Positions 34,541 through 47,542 of a stretch of 64,000 bases of DNA are shown piece after piece (the stretch's first letter is position 1; every line of letters starts with the position of its first letter). The translations under genes were made by a program, and so were the position numbers. The notes below the pieces were generated by a model. The model was not told where the DNA came from and made no database searches. It saw only the letters and a program-made list of their open reading frames with translations. Origin of the DNA: Dryococelus australis (taxonomy: Eukaryota; Arthropoda; Insecta; Phasmatodea; Phasmatidae); contig CM057009.1 in assembly GCA_029891345.1 (NCBI GenBank), positions 310,348,166 to 310,412,165 on the forward strand, given 5' to 3'.

Positions 34541-36010
34541 GTTCTGCGAGATGAATAAATAATATTGTGTCTCTTATTTAAGATATTGCATTTTTATTTC
34601 TTATATAATTTTTAAGTATTTTATTTACATATCAATCATTTTTTATGATTTTATGTTTTAAGTATTAATTTTTTAACTTATTTTTTATATAATATTATTT
34701 TTTAATTGGGTACTTCATTACACAAAATTATGATAATGAATTAAATGGATGATGGCTGTGCAATGCTGGTGGGGGTGAAAACATACAAAAAAAAAAACCT
34801 TCAACTTTATTTTCACACATATTATAAAAATACAAAAATTAAATATTATCACTGGTGGCTTTTGCTGTTGAGGTGGTCATTAACCTATAAACACACCTTT
34901 TCTCACTGGGAGTTTGTGTTATTCCTAGCTCAGTGTTCATGCTCCTTATTATGTCAAATACGTTAAAATCACGTGGTGTTTACTGTACACTATCTTAATC
35001 TAACATGAACACAAGTTAACTAAGAAATAATAAAAAGTAAGTTTAGTCCACCACATGGTCGCTAGTTTCAGCACCGCTGCTTGTGGCTTATGCCAACACA
35101 TTACCTCATATTATGAAAGGACTGGAGATACTACTGATCAATACTGGTCGTTACTGGCTGATGAAATGAGAGATTTTATTAATACACAGAACCATTGTAA
35201 GTACAATATTTATATATTTGCTATAAGATTAAACATATTTTAGTAAGCACTTCGCTGTAATGAAACTGACTGCACAGTATGAAAAATATATGTCAATGTG
35301 TGTGCATGATAATTCAATCATAACCATTCACATAATTGAATCTAAACACTCTAAAAATAAACAAACTCAAAAACCCTTCAATAACACACCACGGAATCAA
35401 TATAAAAACATATTTAACATAACAGATTATATAAACAAACCTTTATGTGTACGTAGCACACAGCACTATACACACAATAAATAAAGCACAAAACATAAAA
35501 TTAATGAAGCTCTGCACATAAAAATAATAGCTAAAAAGGCCATGTGAAATAAAAATAAAATACGACGCACTGCAATGATGCACACACACGCACCATGCGA
35601 AACACTGGTTGGGTGCTGCTACCTTCGCGTGGCAGTGTGGTAAAACGGGCTGTTCTGCCGGCGATGTAGTGGACGGCCATGAAACTCGCCTGGTACACAT
35701 CAAACGCCCCCCACTCTGGAGGCTGTTCACTCACTGTCAATGGTGCTCCTCTTCCTTCATCTACAACATTTGACTGGTGGCCGGAGTCTGTCCTGCAGAT
35801 GCAGGTCATAGCCGCTATGCTGCTGGTGCTTGGATGGTGGGCAGGGCTGCTGCTGCTCCCGCCCTAGCGGCGCAGCCGTGACGACTGCAGTGGTCACTGG
35901 AGTGTGCCCGCAGGCCGTGCACTCAAAATGCCGAGTTGAGAAGCCTGTTTGTAATGGTAGGGAGATGAGGAAAGAACTTCTGCCACCAACTTGTTGCTAC
36001 TACTGCTGCT
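34541..36010. other. AT-rich then mixed stretch, no supported gene
   Basis: The first half is AT-rich. From about 35560 base composition rises toward that of gypsy 1, and this part may be its 3' region or LTR remnant, but I found no second LTR copy. Short ORFs lack motifs. Confidence 0.35.
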
Positions 36011-36014
36011 TTCT

Positions 36015-38285
36015 GCTCACTGCGGGTGGCGTAGGCCAGGAGAAAGAGCGTCCCCAACACAATGAGATAATGTGCCTCCTGACCTAGGTACGGATGATCC
36101 TATTGCTGATGGGGCTGAAAGCATCTGGTGACTCGATGGTGTAATGACGCCATCAGCCCCCCCCCCCCACGGCTTGTCATGTGTGATGTCATGAGTCGTT
36201 GGCAGCTGAATGGTGTTGGACGGGCTATCGCTGGTGGTCGCGGCGTGGCTCACTGGAGCCACTGTGGAAGCAATGATGTCGGTCATCGCAGCTGCGTGCA
36301 TACTTGGCACAGTGTTGTTCTGATTTTCGTTTGATTGTTCCACTTCCATGGGTGGTGCTGATGATGATGTGTTTTCCCCGCGGCCATCCAGCGAAGGCGG
36401 AGTGACGCTGGGCATCGTGACACCGGCCCTGGTGAGTCGTATGGCGTCACAGTGAAAAATAGCAGTCCGACGCATGCTCAGACGGACTTGATAACAGGCG
36501 TAGCCTTTCGCCTGAATTACAGGTGTGGGCCACTCTACTTAGCGGTAAAGCCTGTGCAAAAACCCCTTCTGTCCTGCAGACTGTGGGTTAGCACATACAT
36601 AGACCAGCTGGCCTAGTTTGAGCAGGGGGGGGGGGAGTGGAGTCCGCAACCCATTGTGTTCTGTAGCAGCATTGTTGCTCTCTCACTTCTCGCATTATCC
36701 ACTCTCTTCACTCCTCCCTCTAATTTCCCCTTCCATAGGACTCATGGCACACTCCCGCGTTCCGCTGGTGAATTCACCAGGAAAGGGGAGTTCATGGCCC
36801 TGCAATAACTGGGCTGGTGTTTTGCCGGTTGCCTGATTAACTCGGGTGCGTTGTGTGAACAAAACAGCAGGAAGATGTTCAGCCCATGATGTGTGTTCGT
36901 CACTCACGCACAGACATAGCTGGGTTTTCAGTTCCTGGTTATGCCTTTCTGCTGGGTTTGTGCATAGGTGATAGAATGCTTTTGTATGATGTATCATGCC
37001 CCATTTTGTTCAAAAGTCACGCCACACTCGCCTGGTAAACTGTATACCATTGTCATTGAGCAGGATATGACGGTAACCCCAGCAGGTGAAATTTTTTTTT
37101 TTAGATCGTCTTCCCCACTGTACGCACCCACACATTCGAGAAGGGTTAGGCTTCCACCCAATGTGAGTATAAGTCCATAAGGTTTAGGATGAACCTCTTC
37201 CCGGTTGATGTCCATGGGCATGGCCCTATGAAATCGAGTGCGACAGTTTCGAAGGATTGTCTCGGTTCCCGTGCCTGCTGTTTCTGGAGGCCATCTTAGC
37301 GAAGTATTTTATAGCAATTGCACTTCATACACACACACACACAAACCTGTGTCTGAATGGCGATACCTGGCAAATGAAAATATTTTAGCATATTTCTCTT
37401 CATTTCCGCTGCATCCGGATGACCTGATAATTCACTGGCATGAGCATACTAAAGAACTGTGTCTCGCACTGTGGCTGAAACATATACATGCATGCGTCAC
37501 TGTTTACATGCACACAGGATTCGACACAGTTATCAAAAACTCGCCACCTGTCGGATGTCTGTTGCGCCCACGTGTTTCACCACTTGTTGGCTGATGTGCA
37601 CTTTGCGTGTTCATCAATGATGTATTCCTGCAGTGCAGACAAATTGGGTGTGGTCGGCAATGTTTTCATGTTGGCGCAATATACTGGCGGTACTGTTGAT
37701 GTGTTATGCCATGTGGTAGGGGGGGGGGGAGGGGAATGTCTTCCATTTCCTCCCCGTTGTGTGCCACTGTCTCTCCCGGCAAATGTAAAGGGTGGTCGGC
37801 CACTTCATTGTCTTCGCCGGCGAGATGTTTCACCTCGACGTCAAATGAATGCAAGAGAAAGGCCCAGCGGGTGAGTTTACTGCATCTCTCTTTTGTGCTG
37901 TGTAGCTACGGCAGACAGCTATTGTCTGTGCCCACAATGAAATGCTGGTATTCTAAGAGTTGGCGGTATTTCTTGAAACTCCATAACATGTCAAGGCATT
38001 CGTGTTCATTCATGTTCCACTACTCTGAACTTGGCACATCCAAAGTCGATGATGTCCTTTGTCCTGTCATCTGCCAATTGGAACAACAGTGCCCCAAGTT
38101 CCTTCTCACTAGTGTCAGTCTGCATATACAGATGTTTTGTCGGATTGTAACGGACGAGCACTGAGCATTCCCAGAAACAGGGTTTTATCTCTTCAAAACT
38201 GTGTTGCTGTGTGGCTGTCCTCTTGAATCTGATGTTTGGTGACATGAGATCTGTGAGGGTAGCAGTCACTATGGTGAATTAGCAG
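36015..38285 (-). mobile_element. Ty3/gypsy element 1, 5'-truncated and decayed
   Basis: Minus-strand order is end of reverse transcriptase, RNase H, integrase, then C-terminal tail, which is the Ty3/gypsy arrangement. RNase H: MQTDTSEKELGALLFQ, IIDFGCAKF (38006-38269) and SFDVEVKHLAGEDNEVADH (to 37666). Integrase: NDNGIQF with a catalytic Asp at about 37055, then NPAERHNQELKTQL and AVLFTQRTRVNQATGKTPAQ (36695-36997). A GPY/F-like end has LVYVCANPQSAGQKG and FHCDAIRLTRAG (around 36430-36630). Frames change several times and stops are present. Homology ends abruptly at about 38285, so gag, protease and most RT are missing. Confidence 0.8.
36017..36475 (-). pseudogene. Gypsy 1 polyprotein C-terminal tail
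   Basis: 152 residues. The first 20 (around FHCDAIRLTRAG) continue the integrase C-terminal fold. The remainder is Ser/Thr/Pro-rich with SAPPMEVEQSNENQNN and looks disordered, as tails of gypsy Pol often are. A poly-C run on the plus strand (36159-36168) codes for Gly here. Confidence 0.5.
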
Positions 38286-38289
38286 CGAG

Positions 38290-39780
38290 ATCTCGTGTGG
38301 AGCCGCACTCATCGCGTTGCGATTTGTCCTGGAAGAAGTAATGTAGATCTCATCGCTTTACCTAGGAGCACAGATTAGCAAATGTAGTAAAACCGAAGGT
38401 AAATCGCATTGCTGTCGTGATAGACCATGTTTTGTTGTGCCTAATGTAGTGTAGTTTGTGATGGTTAGTGTGATATTAAAAAATTAAAATTACCTTCAAC
38501 CAACTTTTTAAAATAAGCTGTACATAATCAAAACAAATCTGTCATCCGACTGATATTGCTAAAACATTATTAAATCATGTCCGTTTCAAAGTATGTTGCA
38601 TAAGTTCAGAGTCATATTTGTAAAACTTACAGTCTATAGTTTCACTCCAAGACTTTTACCATAGCAAGGAAGTATAGTAACAAAAATTATTATTATTAAT
38701 CCAGCACAACACAAATACACCAAAATGTGTCTCTTTTTGTTAAACATAGATACTGTTACTAAAATTAACATTACGCAATTCACCCTTAACAACACCCCAT
38801 TGTACAAACCCAAACAGGTTTTACAAAATATGTAAATATCTTTGTTCTATCTAACTATTTGAACTACTGTAAACAATTTAAAGGAATATGGAATTGTTAT
38901 TTAAAAACCGTGTTCCAACCCCCAGAGTGTTCGGTGTTACGTATCCTTTATCAGAAGGAGAAATAGTTAAAGTCTGATTATATAAAAAATATGTACATAC
39001 TTTTAACATTGTTTCCATTTATAATGAAGTGTCACGTATATGGGATAGTTATTTTTTTAAATTTAAGTATTGTTTCTATATATTACAGCATGTTACTTGT
39101 TTAAAATGTTAAATTTTAAATTGTTATGTGTTAAAATTTATGGCATAACATACAACAGCTCATCGTGATACACAGGCTTCGTGTATAGAAGCTTTTTCAC
39201 ACAGCGTCGTGTAGACTCGTTGGATTGTTCAATCACACTTTGTAGAAAACTTATAAACTAATACGTTTTAGTAACTTTTTATAGGTTTTTTTTTGTTTCT
39301 TTTACGTGTTCAGGATTGTAAAATCACTCCGCAGAAGAATGTTTGAAAATTATGTGTAATATCACACCCAATCAACTTTACTTGAATTATTATACGTTAA
39401 TATTAAGTTCACTATCACATATTAAAAATGATATTAAAAAGTTTAGTTGATAAGCGAACACGTTTTCTTTATTTCCCTGTGGAAACAGTATTGTAATATT
39501 TATTTCAACCATAATGCGTAGTAAAATTTATGTACGTTTATATGCATTAGTGCATGAAGAAGCATTAGGAGCTTTTATAGCATGGGAATATGTATTTATT
39601 TATCGACAGTTTGTCGAAATACATTTTATGTTTGCCCGTGTCTCTGATAACTGTTAGAAGCTGGCAAGGCGAAGAGGCTGCATCTCTCCCTAGGACACGC
39701 ACCAGAAATGCGAGGCAGATAACAAGCCTATCTGTCTGTGACCCTCACAGCACGGAGAAGCAATCTGTATCTTTCCAGCA
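38290..39780. other. AT-rich stretch, nothing recognised
   Basis: No coding motif, RNA or repeat structure seen. Confidence 0.4.
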
Positions 39781-39784
39781 TTTA

Positions 39785-40360
39785 ATTTGGGCAAAGCGCT
39801 CATGTTCGGTGGTTTCACGTGGATGCTCCTGACCTCATAATCCACATGTTATGCTGGTTCACCTTTCCATTTGTAAGAACGTCGCTTTCCCCAAAATGGA
39901 CGTGTTTTACGCTGTATCCAAATACATGGTTTTCAACCCTTTCTTTTTTCACCAGCGCACTGTTTATGGAATTTCTTATTTGGACATGCTTGCAGAGTGG
40001 TTGTTTCCTCAGTTAAAAGAGGCGGTGGGGGGATTCATTTTCCAGCAGAATGGTGCGCCACCCCATTAGCACCTAGCTGTTCGCAGATACCTGAACGAGA
40101 TATTGCAGCAACACTGGATTGGTCGTGGAGCATCTGGTTACCAGGCACTTCCTCACTAGTCCCCAAGAAGTCTGGATCTTACCTCATGCATCCTTTTTCT
40201 ATGGGTGTACATAAATGATCAAGTGTTTCGACCATTGACGACCTCAAAAAGGGAATTATGGATGCCATCCAAACCATAACACCTGCCATGCTGACAAGAG
40301 TGTGGAACGAATTTGAGTATTGCGTAGATGTCGTTCGGTGTGTAACCACAAACATTTTTT
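39785..40360 (+). pseudogene. Mariner-like transposase remnant, same family as 22.5 kb
   Basis: Several plus-strand frames give the same protein order as the minus copy at 22563-23160: FAVSKYMVFN-like sequence, then YLDMLAEWLFPQL, then FIFQQNGAPPH where the catalytic Asp of QQDGAPPH is Asn, and near the end TITPAMLTRVWNEFEY (in DNA, about 40265-40320). Multiple frameshifts and stops occur between. Neither terminal repeat is recognised, so it is an old truncated copy. Confidence 0.7.
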
Positions 40361-41480
40361 GCCGCAGGTAATACGAGATAAACTTACTTTATATTTCTAA
40401 GTTTTTATTTACGTTGGAATAATGTGATAAATCAGAAATATAAATATGTAACGCTGTTTGGGTGTTGAAGTGTATTATTAATAAGAGATTTTTTCCTTCC
40501 CGAAACGAGGAAAGCTCGTTGCTTTCAAAGCTCAATAGAAACATCGCTGAAACGATCTGAATGGACCCACTTCCTCTTATAATCTATAGGGAAAATTGTG
40601 TTTTATTTTGTTTGTCTATCCGATTCTCGTAAAAGTGTAGTGTGTATTTACATTTTCTAGGTGTTTTGTGGGACAAAATTTGTGGAGTTTACTGGATAGT
40701 TAAAATCGTTATTCTCGAGAAGTATGACCGTATATAGAGAAAAAAAAAGGGTGGGAGGTAACTGAGAATTATCACGAGGTTCCTATATTTAATGGTCAAA
40801 AATATGCAAAAGAAGTTTCGCATCTTTTTTATGCATACTTATACGATTGTGCTGAGTAACGAGGTGTATATACATTTATCTATTTAAATTCATATTGCTG
40901 TATACTTATGTATGTTACAATGGAGACTCTCATCTTGACAATAAAACTTTTTTTTTTCGTTCGTGTTGTTTATTAAGAGTGTACATTATTAATGCTTACT
41001 GCTGGAGCAGAGACCATGCACAAATGTGTCCAATTCTCAGTTTTCCTAGCGATAAAGTCATTGTGCAGTGTAGCAATGGCTGGGAAGATGAAGAGGCACT
41101 GGACCTTCTACAACTCAGATATACCGCCTGATTGAGGAGACACACATGAAAGGAAGTATATTAATTTTGTTTACTGAATGTAACAGGTTTTTGTGGTTTT
41201 GTACTTGTGTTGGTTGTTACTTTATTACATTATCACCAATAGTATATAAATTATTTTCCACGAAACTTTCTATATTTAAATTATTTGTGTATAAATAATT
41301 GTATATTCGGTAAGTGGTGGCTAGAGATATCACTGCACATTGGACTGAACAGATTTTCAAAATATAAGCAGATTTATTAATTTCTCGGGAAAACATATGC
41401 ATATAACGAACACGCCTGATAAATCTATAAAAAGATGTTGTAATGGAATAGGTGAACATAAACTAACTTACCAGACGAGA

Positions 41481-41486
<6 letters not shown>
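40361..41486. other. AT-rich stretch, nothing recognised
   Basis: An ORF at 40895-41131 has no recognisable motif. Confidence 0.35.

Positions 41487-41562
<76 letters not shown>
41487..41562. repeat. (GA)n microsatellite
   Basis: About 75 bp of AG repeats with one ATGG interruption. Confidence 0.95.
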
Positions 41563-41565
<3 letters not shown>

Positions 41566-41756
41566 TTATTCACCTCTCGCATCAAATGAGGAACTGCAGT
41601 ATGGGGCAGCTTTACTCAAAGTTAATTACACAATTACAATACTGATGTGGGTATTCCCAAAAAAGGCGAAAGAAGAGCCCAAAATACTTTAGATATGCAT
41701 TTGAATTTGATATTAAAATAATTCGTACAAAATAGTCAAAGTGCACGGCAAACTCT

Positions 41757-42107
41757 TTGAAGGAGTCAATCCATAATCAAAGTCACTGGAAGGATAAAAA
41801 CCAGACAGTTAAAAGTTACAATAAAAGTTGGACAAGGCGAGAAGGAACTCTAAAGGATCCTATCCAAAGCCTCTCGAATACATTTAAAATCAGTAACAGG
41901 TTAAAAACAATTCTGTCTAGAATGCAAAATATGTTATATGAGCACCAAGGTGAACAAATGAAAATAATTCGTAAAAAAAAACGTGCAGGTGGGTTGAAAA
42001 TACTTGCAACTAAAATAGGAGAAGTGAAAGTCAATGCGGTACCATTCAATCCTCATGGTAATGTACTACAAAGCTGCCACGGGCTAGCAATTATAAACAG
42101 CAGATAA
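41757..42107 (+). CDS. Uncharacterised ORF, doubtful
   Basis: A 116-residue, Lys/Asn-rich frame that begins at TTG rather than ATG. It has a basic IIRKKKRAGGLKI patch and no recognised motif. Probably chance or remnant sequence. Confidence 0.12.
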   Translation: MKESIHNQSHWKDKNQTVKSYNKSWTRREGTLKDPIQSLSNTFKISNRLKTILSRMQNMLYEHQGEQMKIIRKKKRAGGLKILATKIGEVKVNAVPFNPHGNVLQSCHGLAIINSR

Positions 42108-42390
42108 ATTGAAAACATGTACATAATTCAGGACACAAATACTTGTACACAGCGAACCACCACTGCACCGAGCAAGTCAACCGAAACATAGAATTTGGAA
42201 GGTGCGCCGAAACGAATTTTGAATGCTAAGGATAGATTATGACCCTAAACCAAGCAAACTAGCCACAAAAATACATTAAAATCCTAACAAATCATATTAA
42301 TTCCCCATCATTACTCCAACAACCACCTGCATGAGTGCTCGATATCGATTGGCCACGCTCATCAAATAATTAAGGCAAATTTGAACAAAA

Positions 42391-42816
42391 CTAAGCAGGA
42401 GAAGTAAGTTGTTCTTCGCCCGACGAGTGACCGAACAGAATTTTTCCTCCAAAGGCTGTTACCAGTCGGCAGTCAGTAGCAACAGCTGACAATAGTGCAT
42501 ATGCAGAGGGAGAAGAGTTACAAGGAAAAGGTAGAGTAGGAGGATGGTTAGGGAACCAAGGGCAGAGTCCTGAGAATGGAGTGGCAGTGTAACTGATGTC
42601 ACGAGGAGTGCACTGCAATCCTTGCAATCTCCTCCCTAAATGAGAACAGCTGGTGCCCTGGATAAATTTCGTATCACAATGTACTAACAGTCTCGTAGAT
42701 ATGCAGAAAATATCGATAAAAGTACATAAACACTGCAGAATACATCCAAGTACAATCACTATTGAAGTAAAATAAGTAAGTAAAAATAGAAAAAATATCA
42801 AGGTGACACAAGTCAC
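42391..42816 (-). CDS. Uncharacterised ORF with hydrophobic N-terminus, doubtful
   Basis: A 141-residue frame opening at GTG. Residues 4-32 are strongly hydrophobic (LIFFLFLLTYFTSIVIVLG), followed by a Cys/Ser/Pro-rich part. It lies beyond the integrase end of gypsy 2 on the same strand, where an LTR or extra ORF could sit, but I cannot show either. Confidence 0.15.
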   Translation of the reverse strand: MTCVTLIFFLFLLTYFTSIVIVLGCILQCLCTFIDIFCISTRLLVHCDTKFIQGTSCSHLGRRLQGLQCTPRDISYTATPFSGLCPWFPNHPPTLPFPCNSSPSAYALLSAVATDCRLVTAFGGKILFGHSSGEEQLTSPA

Positions 42817-43140
42817 ATCTCGAAGTGTAAACTAACGGTTAGTGTACGACACAAGAAAAAAGTTGTGTAAATCCATCAGTATGTAAATCTTGTAAGTCTC
42901 GATGACCAAACTTCAAATCTTCTAGAAGTACGTCCTCGGAGACAGTCCAACACCAAGTGCATCACAGCACCACATAAAACCGTGTCTACACCACATAACA
43001 CAGCGCCTGGTAGACCAGCATCTTCTCGGGCACCAGTGAAGGGAGGGAGACCATGGCGAGGTCGCAGGCGCAAGTTCTACTCCTTCAAGATCCAGGCAAA
43101 ATATCATGAACCACACTCGATGCCACAGTCTGGACTACTG

Positions 43141-43168
43141 GCAAAAAAAAAAAAAAAAAAAAAAAAAA
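43141..43168. repeat. Poly-A run
   Basis: Nearly pure A of about 27 bases. It could be the tail of an inserted retrosequence, but no clear body is recognised. Confidence 0.8.
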
Positions 43169-43289
43169 CTTTTCGATGTCGGGGGAGGGGGTGGAGGCAA
43201 AATCATACTAGGGACAAACAAAGGACAGGAAACATGTGCACAGCCAGTAAGGAACAAAAACACTACCTAAATTATTAACTGTAAACCAT

Positions 43290-46200
43290 GAATTTATGGC
43301 ATGGACACACAACTCATACAGTGCGACACGCGAGTTTTCCTGAACTGCCAATGAAATTTAGAAATAACAAACAGTCCTATAAACTTTGGAATAGAATTTG
43401 ATCCTATATCGTTCTCACTGTTGGCTAATACAAAGTTAATACACATAACTAAATCACCAACAGAGAAAGAGACAGTGACCCTATCATTAACTAAGCATAC
43501 TGCAACCTCGCACTTTGCCGCATCAAGATGTAGAGCCACGTCGTTGAGGAGGCGATCTCGGGCAGCAGCATCCAAGGAGAAAAGGACCGGAATGTTCCAA
43601 ATATTCAGAAGTGGATGACTCTAGTTTCGATGCAGAAAGTGTAAAGAAGGAGGGGAGCCCGTGGAACTGTACACCACACTGTTAAACCCAAAATTTATAA
43701 AGTCTAAATCACGATCCCAGAGAGTATGATCCTGAGTATAAAAATTGCTAGTCAAGTAAGCCTTAATATTTTGATTAATTGCTCAACCTGGCTGCCCTTG
43801 ATAAAATAGGGGCCCGAAGTGTAATACTTGATTGCCCAACAAAAGCACTTATCTTTAAATCAAACTGACTGAAAGCAACGGGCATAGCCAGTAACATTTC
43901 TGTTGGCGCCCCGAAAATTTTCCATACTTGATCCAAAAGAGTCTTCAATGCAGAGGGCACTTTCATATTCCTAAGTGGTAACAATATTACAAATTTAAAA
44001 AAAAGTGTAACATAATCATCAAGCAAACATTACTTTTGCTAGAACACTTTAAAAGCCCAAAACCACCCATATGTACCAATTACAAGAGGTAAACAGGCAA
44101 TTGAACTTAGACCGACTGAAATTCGTTTTCAAAGCCTGATTACACTGTTGGCAGTCGTGATAAGAACGAACATACTGAGAAACATCTGCCTTTAACGTGG
44201 GCCAAGAAAAATTAGCAGAAATTTTCAAAACTTATTTATTGATTCCCAAATGTCCACCGTACAGTGAGTCGCAAAAATATTTGAGAACCATAGGCCGCAT
44301 TGTCTCTGGAACTGCTAATTTCCTGACCCGCCCATTTTTACCAGTAAAGTAAATGAGATCATAGTTTATTATATAAGGACGTTGAACCGCTGCGGCGATC
44401 TTAGTTTTATATCCGCACCAAGAGTTAGAAGCTTGCTCCAGACGAAAGTGGAGAAAAACTCTGGAAAATTCTGTAAGTATAATATTAAGAGAGGAGAGAT
44501 GATCGGCCTCAAAAAGCACAAAACTGTTCAGATCGAATATCTGTGACAATGCATTCGCATCAGGGTTATCCATGCGGTGAACACGATATACCTTTAACAT
44601 TAACTGCGACAAACATAACACCCAACGATCTAGCTTGCCGAGTTGGTACGGGTGGTTAAGAACCCAGCTTAAAGTCTGGTTGTCAGTGAATAAATCGCAC
44701 TCATCGTGTTAGACATATGATGCAAATTTCTCAGCCCAAATAAATACATGAGGGTCTCTCATAAATTCCGAGGCGACATTCAGGCTCCATCAATAATCTG
44801 CTCCCAAAAACAACTGGCATAATGTGACCATCTACCAACTGGCCCAACGCAGTACGTAAATCCAATGAAGATGCATCGTCCTGTACCACAAAACGACGTG
44901 AGAAATCTGGCAGAATGAGAACAGGTGGAAAACCAAGTTTTTTTTTTTTTAGTGTCACGAAGGTCTGCTCCTGTTTCGGACCCCAACTGAATTCCACTTT
45001 TTTTTTAGGTTGACTAAGTGGGGTGGCAATCTCTGAGTAATGCTCAATAAATCTGACATAACCCATTAGTCCTAAAAACGCCTGTACTCCCTTAATAGTA
45101 TGTGGACGATGGTGGACAATAGGGGCAACACTCGGTCCGGATCTAACAACAGTTTCCGTTTACAAATGACATACCCCAAAAATGTTGACTGTCTGTAGCT
45201 AAGGTGAATTTATCCTGATTCACGATCAGAACAACCTTCCTAAACCATTCCAATACCTGCCTAAGATGGGTCAAATGCGAATCCATGTCCTCACTGTAAA
45301 TGACTATGTCATCGATGTAATTAAAAACCAATTTATACTTGGACTCTGACAATACATGATACAAAACATGCGATAGTGTTTGACTTCAAAAAATCACGTC
45401 CATGGGAAAATGGCAAAATTCAGTATATTCCCGACACAAAGGGCCCAAAAGACATTGATGAAAAATATTGTTAAGATCATGCACAGAATACACGTTCGCA
45501 CGACCCAGATGCTGTAATGCACAATCAACCCTGGAGAGGAAAGGGATCATTGTGGATTTTCCGTTTTATTAAGCAGTTTTTAACCATGAGTCTGTACTTG
45601 TCACTGTCCTACTTTTTTTTATCAGGAAACCATTCGAACAATATCCTCATGTAGATGGAACTATCACTCAGGCATACAATAATTTCTGGATTATCACGCA
45701 AAAGGCTTGCAACTTAGGCGGGAGATAGCTAAAGTGACGATTGCAGACCAGAACGTCATCTACCAAAGTAAATTTATAGGGCATTATGTCATACATCCCT
45801 ATCCTATTGGTAATGACCTCACTAAATTTCTCATACAATTTTGATAGACGGCTGACAAATTCAAGAGGCAGACTAGAATCCATGCAAGACTGCTGCTCCT
45901 TAAGCTGGACATATTCCCCATGATCCAAATTAATTTTAATTTTGGGAGGGAACCAAACGACAAAGTGAAATTCTCCGAATTCACAGCTGCACGAGCCTGG
46001 CCAAGAAACTTAAGACCCAAGATGATGCCATAATTAAGCACAGGCAGTACCCAGAGAGAGAAGGTCCACCAAAAGTGACCTATTTTGAAATGCAGGGCCA
46101 TGACATGGGTGGCCTTCAACACTTCACCGTTCACTATACACAAACGTATTTCAGGGACACGACGGAAGCATGACAGTGAAAGCGCCTTAGCATGTAATAA

Positions 46201-46410
46201 AGTTCTCACGAAACACCGGCTAACTATACAATAGCGTCGGCATCCACCAATGCTGTGTACAATGCTCCTCCACATGCAACATGCACAACACATTTCTTTT
46301 GAATCTGCGGGTTTATTTTCAAACTCGAACGATGGATGAAAACACCGCACAGATTCCCAGCCGTCATTCGTATCCCACCTGAGCACATTCCACGTGTATG
46401 AGATCAACAC
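43290..46410 (-). mobile_element. Ty3/gypsy element 2, decayed pol
   Basis: Minus-strand order is protease region, reverse transcriptase, RNase H, integrase. Retropepsin C-terminal part: VNGEVLKATHVMALHFKIGH and NYGIILGLKFLG (about 46000-46150). RT N-terminus: YDIMPYKFTLVDDVL (45668-45928). RT active site: YIDDIVIYSEDM, with YIDD coded at 45308-45319. RNase H: RRFVVQDDASSLDLRTALGQ. Integrase zinc region: YFTGKNGRVRKLAVPETMR and YGGHLGINK (44232-44400). Integrase core: DDYVTLFFKFVILLPLRNM (about 43970-44020). The last part is VALHLDAAKCEVAVCLVNDR (to 43294). Stops and frameshifts separate all pieces. LTRs were not found. The 5' side ends about 430 bp from the lipocalin stop. Confidence 0.85.
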
Positions 46411-46836
46411 ATCCGTAGCGAAAACATTTACATTGTTGAAAAGTGATACACAACTTCAGTTAATATATTGTGACTCTGCACGCATTATTTTCGATTAGGT
46501 GTTTATGTCTGGGTAGTTCAGAAGGTCATTTTTGTATCAAATTGAATTGCCACTACGTTTCACAATTTCACTTCATAGCTATGTGGGTACCCCACTACCC
46601 ACTCGGACTTAGATGTTAGTGTCTTGCATTAAGTTTAAGAAGAAAGAAGACTCAGGATTAAAGATCCCTCACTGTTTGCTTGTATTTTTATGCTAGTCCT
46701 CTCATTATTTAGAGGAAGTTGACAATTTTTTTACCTAAGCTTAGTCTAGAATTAGTAGCAGATTGAGGACAGAGAATAAAAAGTAGAATTCAGAAGTAAA
46801 ACACTTTAAACACAGATAAAGTAGATGCTGGTTGGC

Positions 46837-46967
46837 TCAGTTGTGCTCATATTCAGGACAGTCATTCTGATCGTTTGTGGTGTAACTGCCAGTAGGTAGC
46901 GAGCCGTTGGCATCCTCCAACACAGAAGCAGATGGTTTTCTCTGTCGTGCCATCAGCATGATCATCT
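46837..46967 (-). CDS. Lipocalin (apolipoprotein D-like), terminal exon
   Basis: After a strong acceptor (TTGGTTGTTGCAG) the exon gives two bases completing a codon, then 42 codons and TGA. It reads MIMLMARQRKPSASVLEDAN, then GSLPTGSYTTNDQNDCPEYE and HN. This is the lipocalin C-terminal region: the Arg of the third conserved lipocalin motif (W.L.R-like), the 'PS...LE.A' helix and the final 'DQ..C' whose Cys usually forms a disulphide with the N-terminal part. Lipocalins are secreted eight-stranded barrels that bind small hydrophobic molecules. The incoming phase fits the exon at 51047-51139 exactly (join gives Glu). Gypsy 2 begins about 430 bp beyond the stop. Confidence 0.85.
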
Positions 46968-47518
46968 CTGCAACAACCAAATATGTCGCCTTTCACTAGC
47001 TAACTCATTTCATCGCACTTTTGATAAAAACCAATTTATGCAATTTCTTTGTTGCGAGTCTGTATCAGTACTGAATATAAACGGAGTTCCCTTTAACTTG
47101 TAGGTATGTTAAGTCACCAAGCAAGAAAGTCAAATTTTCATACAAATTATAAATAGTGTGTAAGGTTTCGAGAGATGTTACCTCATAGCATGGCATAAAA
47201 AATTGAATATGCACCTGATGTCTATAAGGAAAGAAATCTCTAACAAAACAATTCTTATTTTCTTGGTCTGAATGTGAGGAGAATCGGATCACCGAAAGAA
47301 TATATAATACAACAAAAAATTCCGATTTTATTAATATGTTCTTTCCTTTACTGTACTTAAGTTTACTAACATTTCTCTCCTGGCATGTTTAGTGAATAAA
47401 AAAACCAACTTGAAGTGATGAATAACTATGTGATAGGCCTTCAGAACTCTGCAGACTAGAAAGAGAGCCACTAAAATAATTCCAGTCAGTGTGCACCAAA
47501 TTACCTCCGGTTTCAAGC

Positions 47519-47542
47519 AGGATTTTTTTTTTTTTTTTTTTT
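47519..47542. repeat. Poly-T run
   Basis: About 22 T. Read on the minus strand it is a poly-A, possibly the tail of a retrosequence whose body I cannot identify. Confidence 0.8.

Noticed and set aside
42391-42816. Envelope-like membrane protein after gypsy 2 pol
   Set aside because: There is only one hydrophobic stretch in a GTG-started frame, with no furin-like site, glycosylation pattern or second membrane segment.
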